Source of the DNA: Perca fluviatilis
Taxonomy: Eukaryota; Chordata; Actinopteri; Perciformes; Percidae
DNA: 64,000 bases
Direction: 5' to 3'
NCBI RefSeq assembly: GCF_010015445.1
Contig: NC_053134.1
Span: 16,862,629 to 16,926,628, forward strand
Part shown: positions 1 to 52,770 of the stretch, piece by piece
Layout of the letters: every line of letters starts with the position of its first letter
How positions within the stretch are numbered: the first letter of the stretch is position 1
Notes under the pieces: model-generated
What the model was told of the DNA's origin: nothing
Seen by the model: the letters and a program-made list of their open reading frames with translations, nothing else
The model's database searches: none
Position numbers and translations under genes: made by a program

Positions 1-161
1 CAGTTTTTACTGTACTAATATTAGTCATCATTTTACCATTTACTGTTTTTGTCACAATTGATGGTGAAAATTCAGCCAATAAAAGGTTGATTCTCACTGA
101 AATCAATTAGATTATGATTATGGTTTTTGGGTAATGGCTTGCTTTTTTTTGTTTTTCTTAC

Positions 162-3832
<3,671 letters not shown>

Positions 3833-4655
3833 ATGCTACAGTTCCTGGTGAGTTAAACTGACGTTATCGTGCATGACATCGACGTTTACCAGGATGCTAA
3901 GAGATGCGAAACTAGCCTAACGTTAGCTAGCTAACGTGTCAGCAAAACTTGCTGTCAAAACTCTTGACGGTGTTAATTGAAAGTCCCTGAAATTTTGGAG
4001 ATGTTAAGTCAGTAATCTTGGCCTTAAATGACATTTGTTGTTTGTCTTCCAGGCCGGCTTTACCTTGGGAAATGTTGTGGGGATGTATCTGGCTCAAAAC
4101 TATGAGGTAAGTTTTTTTTTTTTTTTACAAACATTCATAATTGGAATTCAACGAGTTATCTGCTGTTCATACTGACCCATCTCTACCCCCCCCAAAAAAC
4201 AAAAATAAATACATAAATAATAATAAAGCAGTCCTGCAATGAATCATACCTTCATGTATGTTATAATGTAAGTTTTAGTTGAAACTGTTTTAGAGAGTTG
4301 AGGATTCCACTTTATGACCAATCATAAGGCCATGCTCCTATACAGTTTATATAGGTCTGACATATTAGGAACACCTGTCAGTAGAATGGAAAAGGTTTTA
4401 AAGTTAAATCAGAACCTCTCTAAGCCAGTAGCAACAAAAATGGAACATTGTAACCTTTATGTAGGTAAAGGATTTATTGCAGGACTGTTGCAGTAGACTG
4501 CATTAGTTTTAACCAGATGTACCTAATAAACTGGCAACTGTATGAGTGCATCAGATTGTATTGACAGCACTGTTTTTTTCTAGGTTCCCAACATAGCCAA
4601 GAAAATCGAAGCCTTTAAGAAAGACGTGGAGGCCAAAAAGAAGCCCCCAGAGTGA
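3833..4655 (+). CDS. stmp1: Short transmembrane mitochondrial protein 1 (micropeptide, 46 aa)
   Basis: This is a mitochondrial membrane micropeptide of 46 residues; vertebrate orthologues have about 47. Three coding exons, 3833-3847, 4053-4106 and 4584-4655, have clean donor sites (gtgagt, gtaagt) and AG acceptors. Exon 1 encodes only MLQFL. Exon 2 supplies a single hydrophobic segment ending in VGMYLAQNYE. Exon 3 gives a basic tail ending KKKPPE before TGA. The MLQF start, the GNVVGMYLAQNY core and the KKPP end match the family. The first 23 or so residues form the membrane segment; the rest is a lysine-rich amphipathic tail. All exons are too short for an ORF scan to find. It lies head-to-head with dnm1l. 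Confidence 0.93.
4226..4549. repeat. Foldback repeat in stmp1 intron 2
   Basis: Sequence near 4228-4272 (gcagtcctgcaatgaatc and on) recurs as an imperfect reverse complement near 4441-4492, giving an inverted-repeat element of about 300 bp inside stmp1 intron 2. It resembles non-autonomous DNA elements dispersed in fish genomes. The exact ends are not resolved. Confidence 0.55.
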
Positions 4656-5141
4656 GCGAACTGGGACCATGTCACAAGCATGAACAGATGCCCTCTGAAG
4701 AAACTATTTATTTTACAGTGTTATGGTACAATGAGTGTACATTTGATAAATGGACTGATATGGTAAAATATGTATGAGAATATCAACAGTGCCTGGAACC
4801 GTATTTGTTTCTTTCCATAGTTTTATAGGCATGTTCTCATCGTAGCCTATTTTTATAAGATAAATTGTGCAAAGACTGGATTTAAAGAATGTTACGACTA
4901 ACTAATGGGATCACTTTAAAGTCCAGTATCACATCACTGTTTGCTGTCCTTTTCTCAGATGTACTGGGGTGTTTTAACCTACAGCTGTTTATCTTCACAT
5001 TAAGTGCATATAATGTTCTCTAAAGTGAATATTAACAGAGCATGCAATTGCTCTCTTCTGTTGTATTCTATAAGCTTCCAGTGTATCAATAATTGCCAAA
5101 TTTTGACATTCGTGCAAACAATTCTGAATCATTCAGCTTAC

Positions 5142-5147
5142 AATAAA
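5142..5147 (+). terminator. stmp1 polyadenylation signal (AATAAA)
   Basis: AATAAA lies 487 bp after the stmp1 stop codon, on the same strand, near the end of an AT-rich 3' region without other genes. It is the best poly(A) signal candidate for stmp1. Confidence 0.6.
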
Positions 5148-5403
5148 GTTGCTGTTTATGACTTTAAAGTCTTTGCTTCATGAATGAAGATTTCCTGGCA
5201 CAATTTTGCACTGCTGTATGAATTTGTGGAAGAAAAACAAAACATCTGCATTGCACTGGTTCCACAACAGTCAAAACTTGGTATACTCGCTGTATTACTA
5301 CAAATGTGTCCACCAGATGGGGCCATCAGCAAGGTATTTAAAACTTAAACACATTTTAACCAAAGGGAGGGGAAATTTACATTTGTTTGGCAAAAATTAT
5401 AAT

Positions 5404-5688
5404 TTACTTTTTCTTCTTCCGTTTTGTTCCCTTCTTTTTCTTCTTTTTATTTGAATTTGGCCACCCAAAGCCTCTGAACTCCAGACAATCCACTGCATTG
5501 TGAGAAATGTAGTAGACATTCTCCATGGCTGCTGGGCTGAGGATGTCCACCTCTGTCTTGGTGGATTTGGCACTAGAGGACCTCTTTTTGGGTGTTTTTG
5601 GACTCCCAGTCTTCTTGGCGGGCCTAGAACTGTGGGACCTTGATTTCCTGGATTTGGTGGGCTTTGAAGAAAAATACAAGCGGTCCAT
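5404..5688 (-). CDS. smkr1: Small lysine-rich protein 1
   Basis: A lysine- and serine-rich small protein of unknown biochemical role. The diagnostic core is [20 protein letters not shown] followed by a [11 protein letters not shown] segment, which matches vertebrate SMKR1; both flanks are runs of lysine, arginine and serine. Reading from the ATG at 5688 gives 94 residues, longer than human SMKR1 (about 75). An in-frame stop lies directly upstream of this ATG. The start is uncertain: pyrimidine-rich sequence ending in AG at about 5662-5663 could be a splice acceptor, in which case the coding exon is 5404-5661 and the N-terminus comes from an upstream exon. It is convergent with stmp1 and upstream of nothing else on its strand until dhx57. 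In human, SMKR1 neighbours STRIP2, consistent with this locus. Confidence 0.82.
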   Translation of the reverse strand: MDRLYFSSKPTKSRKSRSHSSRPAKKTGSPKTPKKRSSSAKSTKTEVDILSPAAMENVYYISHNAVDCLEFRGFGWPNSNKKKKKKGTKRKKKK

Positions 5689-5987
5689 TTAGGTTTGGTT
5701 CTTCTACTTTGACTGTATTAAATAGTGTGGATAGCCCTGATAGTCTATATTGTTAGGTATACTTTACCATGGTGGAAGATGTCAGGGTCACTTCCAATAG
5801 GATGAGAGATTATTTACCCATCTGTAAAATGAGATGCATATACAGAAGAATGCTATAATTAACAATCAATGTTTTTTTTTTTCCAGACAAACAATATGAT
5901 TTAATGGCTAGATAAAAAAAGTGCTTTCTCAAAACAGCTTCAGCGCTTGAAATTGTCACGAATTAAAAATATATACTTATAGCTTAC

Positions 5988-6098
5988 CAGTTTTGGACTT
6001 GGCACTGTTGTAACTGGCAACTGACTGGCTTCAACTGGGACAGTGATACCCCATTTGTTTATGTCCGGTTGTCGTAGAGACAGATCAGACTCACCCAT
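5988..6098 (-). CDS. smkr1: Possible upstream coding exon of smkr1
   Basis: From an ATG at 6098, an open stretch of 37 codons beginning MGESDLSLRQPD ends exactly at a good donor (CTG then gtaagc) in phase 0. That phase fits the candidate smkr1 acceptor at 5662. If used, the protein would be about 122 residues. A second strong donor-like string (gtgagt) lies right after the ATG, so the structure is ambiguous. This is inference from splice signals only. Confidence 0.35.
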
Positions 6099-6754
6099 GA
6101 ATGAAGGGGTTGGCCTCTCCAAGTCTGTAAATGCTTTGTTGCATCCAAGACGCAGCTAGGCTTCACATACAACACAAAGCTTAACAAGAGATGAGTGCAA
6201 AAGGCAAGAGCTAAATGGTAAGAATTGAACGTTAGAATTAAAATAAAAGCCAACAGCCAGCTATCTTTGCAGTTTTTTTTTATTTTTATTTTTTTAGTGC
6301 AGTGGAATTAATCACTTAAGACAATAAGCTTTCAAATTCTTTGGCAATTCTCACCAAATTCTCCCAATTTAAAAAGCCCTTGCATTTACATTGTGAAAGT
6401 GTAGTTTTGACATCACTGTAACATATACATTCAATGAATGTAAAACAGCCTAATACAATGCAGAAGGTCTTGGATCTCTTATTCATGCGAAAAAACAAAT
6501 AAATATTCATAACCATAACAAGTATGCAGTCACAGAGTATACGAAATCCAATATGGACCCAAGAAACTTCTCAGTTGTGAGCGAGACACAACCCAAAATA
6601 AAAATGCACTGTGTACAAATTATATTGACAAATTCAATTCATCAACTGTGTGCCAGTTTACCACACATATAGTAATAGTATGGCATCAAAAAAACGAGCT
6701 TTTCTAGTGTTGCATTTTTAAGTGTCAATAAGACTTAAAAATAGCAAGAAGTGC

Positions 6755-6760
6755 TTTATT
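6755..6760 (-). terminator. dhx57 polyadenylation signal candidate
   Basis: AATAAA on the minus strand lies about 350 bp beyond the dhx57 stop codon (7108). Further copies occur at 6279-6290. The interval 6100-7107 holds no other gene that I can see and is best read as the dhx57 3' UTR plus spacer to smkr1. Confidence 0.45.
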
Positions 6761-7107
6761 CCAGCAAAACAAAGATGGAGGTTTGTAGATCACCTGCATA
6801 GAGCCATAATTTTTTCTTTGAAGGCAAAAATTGCTTTAAAAACCCTCCAGTGCAGCAACACAATAGCTTTGTTTTTCATGTAAACTGATACCTATGATAA
6901 AGTGTCAGGTGGCAGCAGTACTTCAACTAGAGGATCTCACTTCAAGTACAGTATCTATTCTGCTCATCTGTCTGATAGAGACAACAAAAAAATTTATCAA
7001 AATCACTGTGGCAGGGATGCAGGAGCAGACTACATTTTTTTACCGCAGAGCTCCATGTGTTTAAGCCCTTGAGGGTGACAAAAAGGCTCAAAAGGGGGCA
7101 TTAAGAG

Positions 7108-16690
<9,583 letters not shown>

Positions 16691-16694
<4 letters not shown>

Positions 16695-17534
16695 TTCTCT
16701 GTTAAAACATACATGATCAGTTCCATTACCATAGCATATTTTTTAGCAGTCATCACCAACACATCATGTATTGCTTAAAATACACAGCCGTACTCACCTT
16801 CAATTAATGTCCTTTCATAGCAGCAACCAATCTGTGAAGAGAGACATAAAATGCATAACTTGAATAAATCGCTTCGGCCCTCCTTGAAATATAAAAAAAA
16901 AAGAAAAGAAAATCCTGGATACGCCAGAGAGAGCTGCTAGTTGCGAACCCGGGCAGAGCAGGCAGCTACTGTACATCCTCTGTAGTGCACAGAGTCGCAC
17001 ATAGCTGTGGGGCGGCTCGTTGTGGCACTTCAGTTCAAGTGTGAGCAATGAGATGGTGGCTGACACACAGCGCTGGTGGCTACAATTATACAATCAAACG
17101 GATGCATGCAGACCTACAACCCAACCGGGCGATGGTCATTTAACTCCACGCCGGGCTGACTGACAGTGTGTTTTTGTTAGCAAGTTACAAATGAACATGA
17201 TACAGCTGGTACCAGCAATAACATGGTATTGTGTTGTTTAATGTTAGTGTGGCACGCCGCACGTCAGTCTGTAAAGTGTATCAAGCTTCAGCTAGCTAAC
17301 AAGCTAACAGCTAGCAAGCTCACTTCTGATTGTAACAAGCTATGCTAGCTAGCAGCTTTCTCACAAGTCAAGTCGAGAGGTTTAAATGCTTAAGAATGCC
17401 ATACATATATGGACCTATATCATAAGCGACAAAACGACTTGAAAATACTTAACTTTTTAAAACAAGTATGGACAAACCTGAAAAAGTTGTTCTGACCACC
17501 GGTAGCCTGCATCTCTTTCATTGGTTGAAGCCAT
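16691..17534 (-). promoter_or_regulatory. Upstream ORF in the predicted dhx57 5' leader
   Basis: Two non-coding leader exons are predicted: one ending at 17478 (donor gtttgt) and one at 16798-16831 (strong acceptor and gtgagt donor). They join to the first coding exon at 16698. The spliced leader holds a 32-codon ORF beginning MASTNERDAGYRWSE at 17534. It runs through all three exons, and its TGA (16691-16693) overlaps the dhx57 ATG (16692-16694) as ATGA. The splice model is an inference; the first donor is weak. Confidence 0.45.
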
Positions 17535-18183
17535 AGGTCGAAGCTCAGAGTTCAAAGTTTCTCTTCCGGTTTCCGGTAAGGTTTTTATTTTTTATTTTTT
17601 TTTTTTTTTTTTTATATTTTTTTTTTATTGAACAATAGTAACAACCATACTTGGCCTGGTACAATAAATGAAATGTCTTCACAGACAACATACAAGCACC
17701 TTACATAAGAGAGAAGAAAGAACATATATATGTCAATGGAACAAACAAGCAAACAAAGTGGTTTCCGGTAAGGTTTGAGCAAGGAAGTGTAAATTTCTTA
17801 TAATACATCCATGAGGTAAATATATTGTTTTAAACAATATATGTATGTTATTAGACTAAATAAAGTGTGACATAATTCAAGCGAAACCAAATTTTAACGA
17901 AAAGAGTAACGCTAATAATTTTTATTTTTTATTTTTGTAACTATGGCAACTTCAGTTTGCGTCGAGGCGAGCTGCCTGCAACTGCAACACAGAGCTGACT
18001 GCTTGTTTTAGAGGACTGTTCCTTTTAGGGTGATTTAGTAAACAAAAATAGCACGAAGTTTCCTTGTGTCATTTTCACAACCTTTTAAATTTAGTTGTTT
18101 GACTTTTCACATTTCATAAATTGGCCGATACACAGCGTTTCCTTTCGGCTCTAACAACTGCTGGGGGAAGCTGTCTGTCACGG
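17535..18183. promoter_or_regulatory. Shared dhx57/morn2 upstream region
   Basis: The dhx57 leader and the morn2 start codon are head-to-head, about 650 bp apart. Minus-strand ETS-like CCGGAA motifs sit at 17565-17576, just upstream of the dhx57 leader, and are duplicated at about 17765. A retroposed fragment interrupts the region. DHX57 and MORN2 are also neighbours in human, so the arrangement is ancient. Confidence 0.55.
17568..17776 (-). mobile_element. Retroposed mRNA 3' end in the dhx57 promoter
   Basis: A 17-bp perfect direct repeat (ggtttccggtaaggttt) at 17568-17584 and 17760-17776 brackets a 175-bp insert. The insert begins on the plus strand with a T-rich tract. Read on the minus strand, it ends with AATAAA (17624-17629) directly before an A-rich tail. 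Target duplication, tail and poly(A) signal together identify a LINE-mobilised mRNA 3' end. The source transcript is not recognised. Confidence 0.8.
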
Positions 18184-19410
<1,227 letters not shown>

Positions 19411-19468
19411 GCAAAACAAGCATTATTGTACTGCACTTCATAAAATACACTGTATGTTCTATGAGAAA

Positions 19469-19474
19469 ATTAAA
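19469..19474 (+). terminator. morn2 polyadenylation signal (ATTAAA)
   Basis: The ATTAAA variant signal lies 59 bp after the morn2 stop codon on the same strand. It is a plausible compact 3' end. Confidence 0.5.
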
Positions 19475-19479
19475 CTATA

Positions 19480-21532
19480 TTTACACATCGTGAATGTGAA
19501 AATGAACTGCTACCTCCTCTGTCAGCTCTAGCCACTGAAAAGAAATAAGTGGAGAAATTGGGCCAATTACAAAAGCTGGTCAGTCTGACATCATGTTGCC
19601 TGAGCTCATTACTATTCATGAGCTCGCCCAGTTAGGTAAAGGATGCTGATAGACACAGCAAGTGTATCTTTATGTAAGCCTAATTTCACTCAGAAAATGT
19701 CACACTGGGGTTATTTTTTCTTGCCCTTTGTAACTATGTAGCTAACTAAAATAAATCCAGAAATACTAGTGGCAAGTTTGCTGCAGTTATTTCATTGCAC
19801 ACGTTTTGTTCCTTTCTTACACTTGAATTTTGAAAAAGTTATGATTCCATCTATGAAAAGCACTTAAATAGAAACAATCTGAACAAAACCCCTAACTTTT
19901 TTCATGTCTCTCTGCTTTTACCATATTTGGACTCCATCAGTGTGAAGGATAAATACAATTTTACATCATTACACCATCAGCCAACCACAAAGGGGGATAT
20001 GCTCACGTTCCCATCCACAACAGCTGTACTGTTGGAACATTGGCCCGAGGAAATGTGTAATGTGATGCGAGTGTGTGGTCACATTGACCTTCAGTATTGG
20101 TGTGCGTGCGTGTGTGTGTATATACACAGCTTTGTGTGCGTAGACCAGCACGACTCCCTCGGCTAATAAACAATTACAATCCCAACTGTTCGACATTGTT
20201 TAATAAGCAACTCTGATATTGTACTTTGTAATTCTATTGAATAATGCCTTTATGGATCTGTAATTGCACATACCTCTGAACAAATTCAGTAATGAGGATT
20301 TATCTAGACTATACAGATATGGAAATGTGTGTAACAAACATATATACCGTTAGAACACCCATACAATGCTAAACACTTCTGGTAAAATACTGTACCAGAT
20401 ACATGAAACAGCTATTTTCATTGATTGTACATTTTTCAGGTAGAAAATAACATTTTTGTATTGCAAACCTTGAGTGGTGATTTCAATGAAAAACCATACA
20501 TTTTGATCATGAAGGCAACAACAATGAAATAATGGCACTCAAATTTGGCACAAAATACAAAAAATACATCTGAACTTGAAATGTCACTGACATAAATACA
20601 AACTCACAATTAATTATTGTGTTTGGTGAAAATGTGCAGCCTATGCAGTCAAAGTGCTTTAGGTGTTATTTTCTTATATGAACGTGATGATAAATGTGTA
20701 TTCATCACTACAGGTAGTGAGCTAGATGATGGCAAGGAAGCTTTAAAACTTTTGCAATATATTATCTCCATAAACCTGAGAATCTATAAAGTTTACAATA
20801 CTATTTTTGAAAGATTTCGCCTTCCTGAAGAAGAAAAAACATCCACTGTAATGCAGAACACAGACATTGAGAGGAAAAGTACACTTCTAATTGCGCTGGA
20901 AACATAAGTAGACAAAAAAAAAAAGCCATTCCAAATACCATATTTAAATGTGAACAGGTACTCAAAACAAAACAGTGGCCATGCACATTTCAACAGAGAA
21001 GCACAAGACTCAGTGTCAAAATTATTGTTCTATACAGAAATAATAAATGACTGAGCTTGACCCCTCGAGGCATGTAGATAACAAAACCCCAGCGAGAATG
21101 ATACGAAAGAAAGGTGAACATGCTTCTTTTTGTTTTCTGTGCTTGTTCTTGTGCTTCATTTCCAGGAAACAATCCTGAGCTCTCAACTCTGGAGCCCCGC
21201 TTAGGTAGTTAGTAACGGAAGTGAAGGAACGGATCAGGTACAGTGAAGACGAATAAGAAAAACAGCACCATTGTGTGACAGCTGTGTTCTTCCAAGCAAG
21301 GGTGGCAAAGTGCTCACCAAGGCCAACACCAAGGAGGACAGTGGTTTACATGTGTGCTGTTGGGGAGTCACAATTGTTAGTTATTCTGATCATTGCTGAG
21401 GTTCCATTATCCCAGGACGGTTCCATAGAAAACTTCTGGGAAGTGGCTGTTTCTCCGAATGGCCACATGGGGCAACAATGAGCCCATTCCACACTCGGAA
21501 ACTACATAGGTGAGATTTGTGCTTTATTGGGA
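19480..21532. other. Spacer between morn2 and strip2 3' ends
   Basis: I see no supported gene here. The sequence is AT-rich with short open stretches only. Part may belong to a longer strip2 3' UTR if the signal at 21533 is bypassed. Confidence 0.5.
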
Positions 21533-21538
21533 AGTTTT
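21533..21538 (-). terminator. strip2 polyadenylation signal candidate
   Basis: AATAAA on the minus strand lies about 1.24 kb beyond the strip2 stop codon (22776). The interval 21540-22775 is AT-rich, has no splice-supported exons and is read as the strip2 3' UTR. Confidence 0.5.
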
Positions 21539-22775
21539 TATAAACAGTATTTTAGATTTTGAAAGAGAAAATTATTCACGGGAGAAGACAGAGATTTTTT
21601 TTTGGTCAAATTTACAGCTGGTTAACCAACCCACCTCTGTTAAAGAGCTGCACACAGCCCCCTCCCTGAGCTTTTCTATGGGGCCATTACAGGCTTTAGG
21701 TTCGATATGTGATAACATGAACAAATCCTGGATGACATCAGTAATTACAGATTTGGTTCTGTGATTTCTGGATTTCAAATTCAAAGGATGCCAATGTTTT
21801 ACACACCAGGAATAGAAAGGACTCTGTACAAGGTTACGTTTCTATTTTTAAAGAGAACAAATAGGATACAGTTTCTTCCAGAAGATCCGGTTTGTTTCTT
21901 ACACCAAACCATCCTCCACACATCTGCCCATTTTCATGTGCTGTTTTTTTCCTTTCTGCGCACACATACTTTTTACGTTCACAAACAAAAAAAACATACA
22001 CTTACAGCTGGTATATTTCTTTTTTTTGGTGACATTATACTAGATCATTATGCCATTAGTAGAAATAGGTCCCACTTCTACATTTGGACTATCAAAATTA
22101 CCCTGTGGTTTGCTTCCAAAAAGGCCTTTTTTCCTAGAAAATACATAAGAAAAACTTTCATCAATCCATCACCCACAAACTACAACCCGATGACTACAGT
22201 AGGCTTTGTGTAAAAAAAAAAAAAAGAACTGATTAGAAATCATGTACATCTCAATTGAAAAAAAATATATATCAGAAAATGTTTAACCACATACATTGGT
22301 ACAAATAAATAGGAAAACATTACTAAGGAGTCAAAAAAGCACCAACATTTAAAAAAGGGGACATATAAATTGACAATGTGGTGAAGATATTTTTTTGGGG
22401 GGGGGCAGTATAACTGGCCGAAACAGTCTCCTGCTACAGCGGTTTCTTATTAACTGCTACCTCTGTTCTTGCCTGTCACGTCCATGTGGGTTCACAGTAG
22501 TCATAGGCACATGTTAACGTCAAGTGTGCGTGTGTGTGTGTGACATCTATTTGTGACGAGCTCATAGCAAGAAGCTCCATTTGTTCGTCAAATTTGCTTC
22601 ATTTTACCCTTCATCTTCCATCTTCTTCCATCACTAGATAGCCTGGGAGGTGGCTTCTCCATCTCCAGCTTCTTTCTCTTCACTCTCCCCCATCCCTCCC
22701 TCACTGATGTGAAATATAACCCCCATTCCTTCCACCTCCTCTCCTCGCTCTCTCCAACCTTCTCCCTCCCCTCCA

Positions 22776-49783
<27,008 letters not shown>

Positions 49784-50010
49784 CTTTCTCGGTCGTTGCA
49801 GCTTACTTCCTCCTCCGCGGGTAGTGCATATCGGTCCGGTGGAGAGCTGTGTGTGACTGCACCGCACCGGGAGCAGCACCGGCTCCTCAGCCCAAGTTGA
49901 GGATCTCCTCCTCCTCCTCCTGTCTGTTTGGTTCGATATCGCTATGCGCCCCGAGCGGGCGGGGTTAGAGAGTCAACAGCAGAGAGGAGCATCTGCGGGC
50001 CACAATAAAA
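49784..50010 (-). promoter_or_regulatory. strip2 leader and promoter region
   Basis: GC-rich sequence with CpGs and a (CTC)n run (plus strand) near 49900-49920, just upstream of the start codon. It contains a short upstream ORF, ATG at 49829 to TAA at 49803-49805 (MHYPRRRK), ending 20 bp before the main ATG. No TATA box is evident. Confidence 0.5.
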
Positions 50011-51942
50011 GTCAAATGAGGTGGTTACCATACACAGGGCCAGTGCACTAATGCAGAGAGATGGTGGTTAGAGATGCTGAAGAACTAATACCTCATATCA
50101 AAATAAGAGCCTGTACTAGAGGTGCAGTCAAGGTCTGTAAATTAATGTTAAAATTACAAACACTGGATAAACAATGCCTACATGCATTGTTTCCTGTAAA
50201 TCACTTTTATTTGTGAAGGCAACTTATGGAGGACTCCACCACTAACAGCGAAAACTATAGAGTCCATTACAGAATGCAAAGACATTGAATGGCTATTGTT
50301 GAAAAAAATGGGTAAATTAGCTTTTTTACATTTTTTGTAGCTCTTGCAAATGGTAGCCTGATGTTATTCTACCAAATAGCCCTTTTCTATAGCATACTAA
50401 TTTTTATTTGCTAAAACTGGTGTCAGAAAGTCATATTGTGGTCTTAACTCACCTTTGACCAGTTAAGACCACAATGGTTACTGTGTTTTGTCTTGGGCAG
50501 CAGATGCCTGTAGAAAAATATTAACCACCAAAATGTACAAGCTTCAGCTGATGGATGATGTTTCCCAGCAGCTGTGTCAAACTGAATTACCAACAAGATT
50601 TTCTCCTTGGTAATAAAATGGATAGTGATACAAAGTGTTGTCAGGGGTCCAGATCAGTTTATGTGTCTGCCTCCTAATTTCTGTGGACCGCACCCCTCCC
50701 ACACCCCCACTTCACCTCCTGTCCCCCTCCATTCAGAGGAGCAAGTGAATTATTGATATGTGGAGGTGGGGGTTGGTGTGGAGGTTGCCAAACACTCCTA
50801 CCTATCAACACACCCAAACCCCTTACTGTGAAAAAACACTTAAGATGACATGATTGGATTTGCACTTAACTACTGGTGGAACGTGACCACATGGCAGGGC
50901 AGCCAGGGACAAGTTTATGATTAAATACAATTAAATTAAAAATGATTCACTGAATCCATTTAGACTCAAGTCTGACAAAGCTATAAGTGCAAACCAATAG
51001 GACATCAATAAGGAAGGAAACTGTTGTATTTCATAGATGAAATATTAACTTCAAAAGAGTATTCCAGCGATTTAGTAGTACACTTTCAAAAAGTTGGTTG
51101 TGGTCAAAATCAAAGCAACAGAGGCCAAGATATCATGTTTAGTCCCAGTATGGGTCAAGCTCCAAAATTGCTGGATCCTACAATTACACTAATAATACAC
51201 AAGCCCCCCCCCGTTTCTGACGCAGGCTTTCCGTTATAATTAACTCAAGCCCAAGATGAAATAACCCTGGTGACATCATCAGGGTTTTTACCTCAGACTT
51301 AAAATAGCTCGTCCAGATCTACTGTAGACATTGGAGAATTATTTTTGACAGGCTCACACGAGGACATTGAGCTTGTGTATTATTGGTGTAATGAAGCTTT
51401 TGAAGGATTTTTTTATATTCCCTTAAAATGCAGCATTTAAAATTAAATTGGATCTTGCTTTGAACGAGGAAATCATCCTTTCACAAAATGAAAATACTAT
51501 TATTTAAATATCAAAATAGGTCAAACCTAGTTTTAAATGTTGAGCTTTTATTGGTTAAGAAACAGAAACCGAGAGAATCAGTGCAGAGTCAATCTTTGAA
51601 TTATATTTTGGATTGTTGTAAATTATATCTTCTTCTGTGTTCAACTTTCCATTTAATGAGTTGTGTGTCAAGAATAAATAAAGGATCGCAGCCAGCTGTT
51701 GATGTCAGAGATGTCCCTGTCTGATCATTGAGGCTCACATGAGATCACTGTGGCTTGGACAGACCTCAGCAGCTGCACACATGGGCTCCTCTTCCCCCAA
51801 CACACATTAACACAACTACTCAGAAATCTATACACTATGAAAACAGACTGGAACAACACACAAACACCTACATGAGTAAGTGGGTGCATTGAAAAGGAGT
51901 CAAATCAAGGAGATGCACACAAAGTGGTTACAATTTCACATC
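50011..51942. other. Spacer between strip2 and ahcyl2
   Basis: No supported gene. It holds a perfect 15-bp hairpin at 50435-50475 and a repeat-like stretch near 51040-51190. Confidence 0.5.
50435..50475. other. Perfect 15-bp inverted repeat
   Basis: The arm attgtggtcttaact at 50435-50449 is exactly complementary to 50461-50475 with an 11-nt loop. There is no T-run or gene context to make it a terminator. Confidence 0.6.
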
Positions 51943-52344
51943 TTTATTCATTAAGATTACAGAATTTAAATTATTGCTCATTTTCTATCATTATCACTTG
52001 CAATATTTAAACAGAATTTTTTTTTTTTTTTTTATTAGACAATTTAAAACATCCTTTGAGAATTTTGTCAGTTTGCACTGTATGAGGATTTACAACAATA
52101 AATACAGGAGTGGATTTGTCTTTTATCTTCCTAGACTTTTAAAGGTTGTCATATCTGTATATAGTATGTATATACATATATGATGCTGGTGTCCTTCCCC
52201 GCCCACCCGTCTGTTGGTCAGCTTACGGCTGACAAAAGAAAAAATGGTTTCTCCCCCTAACTCACAGGCTAGGATCCTGAGGCAGCTGTTAATGAAGCAG
52301 CCATGGCCTACAAAAAAAAAAAAGTATGTGTACCATCACGGAAA

Positions 52345-52517
<173 letters not shown>

Positions 52518-52607
52518 ATGGGCATACACTAGGTTAATGAGAGGTTCCTATGCACCTTTAAAGTTTCAATTTATTTAGACTTTAATTTGCTTTTACCAAA
52601 ATTTAAA

Positions 52608-52770
52608 AAGGAATAGTTTGACATTTTGGGAAATGCCGCTTTTTTTTTACTTTCTTTTCGAGACTTGCATGAGAAGATTGATCCCACTCTCATGTCCGTA
52701 CGCTAAATATGTAGCTGGGGCTGGCAGCAGGTTAGCTTAGCTTAGCATAAAGACCGGAAGCAATTGGGGG
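52608..52770. repeat. Percomorph-type short repeat, copy 3
   Basis: Contains ggaatagtttgacattttgg, the agatgagaagattgat-type block and gttagcttagcttagcataa. It matches the copies in strip2 intron 9. Confidence 0.65.

Noticed and set aside
21761..22213. 150-codon open frame opposite the strip2 3' UTR
   Set aside because: AT-rich, no recognisable domain, and antisense to a probable UTR.
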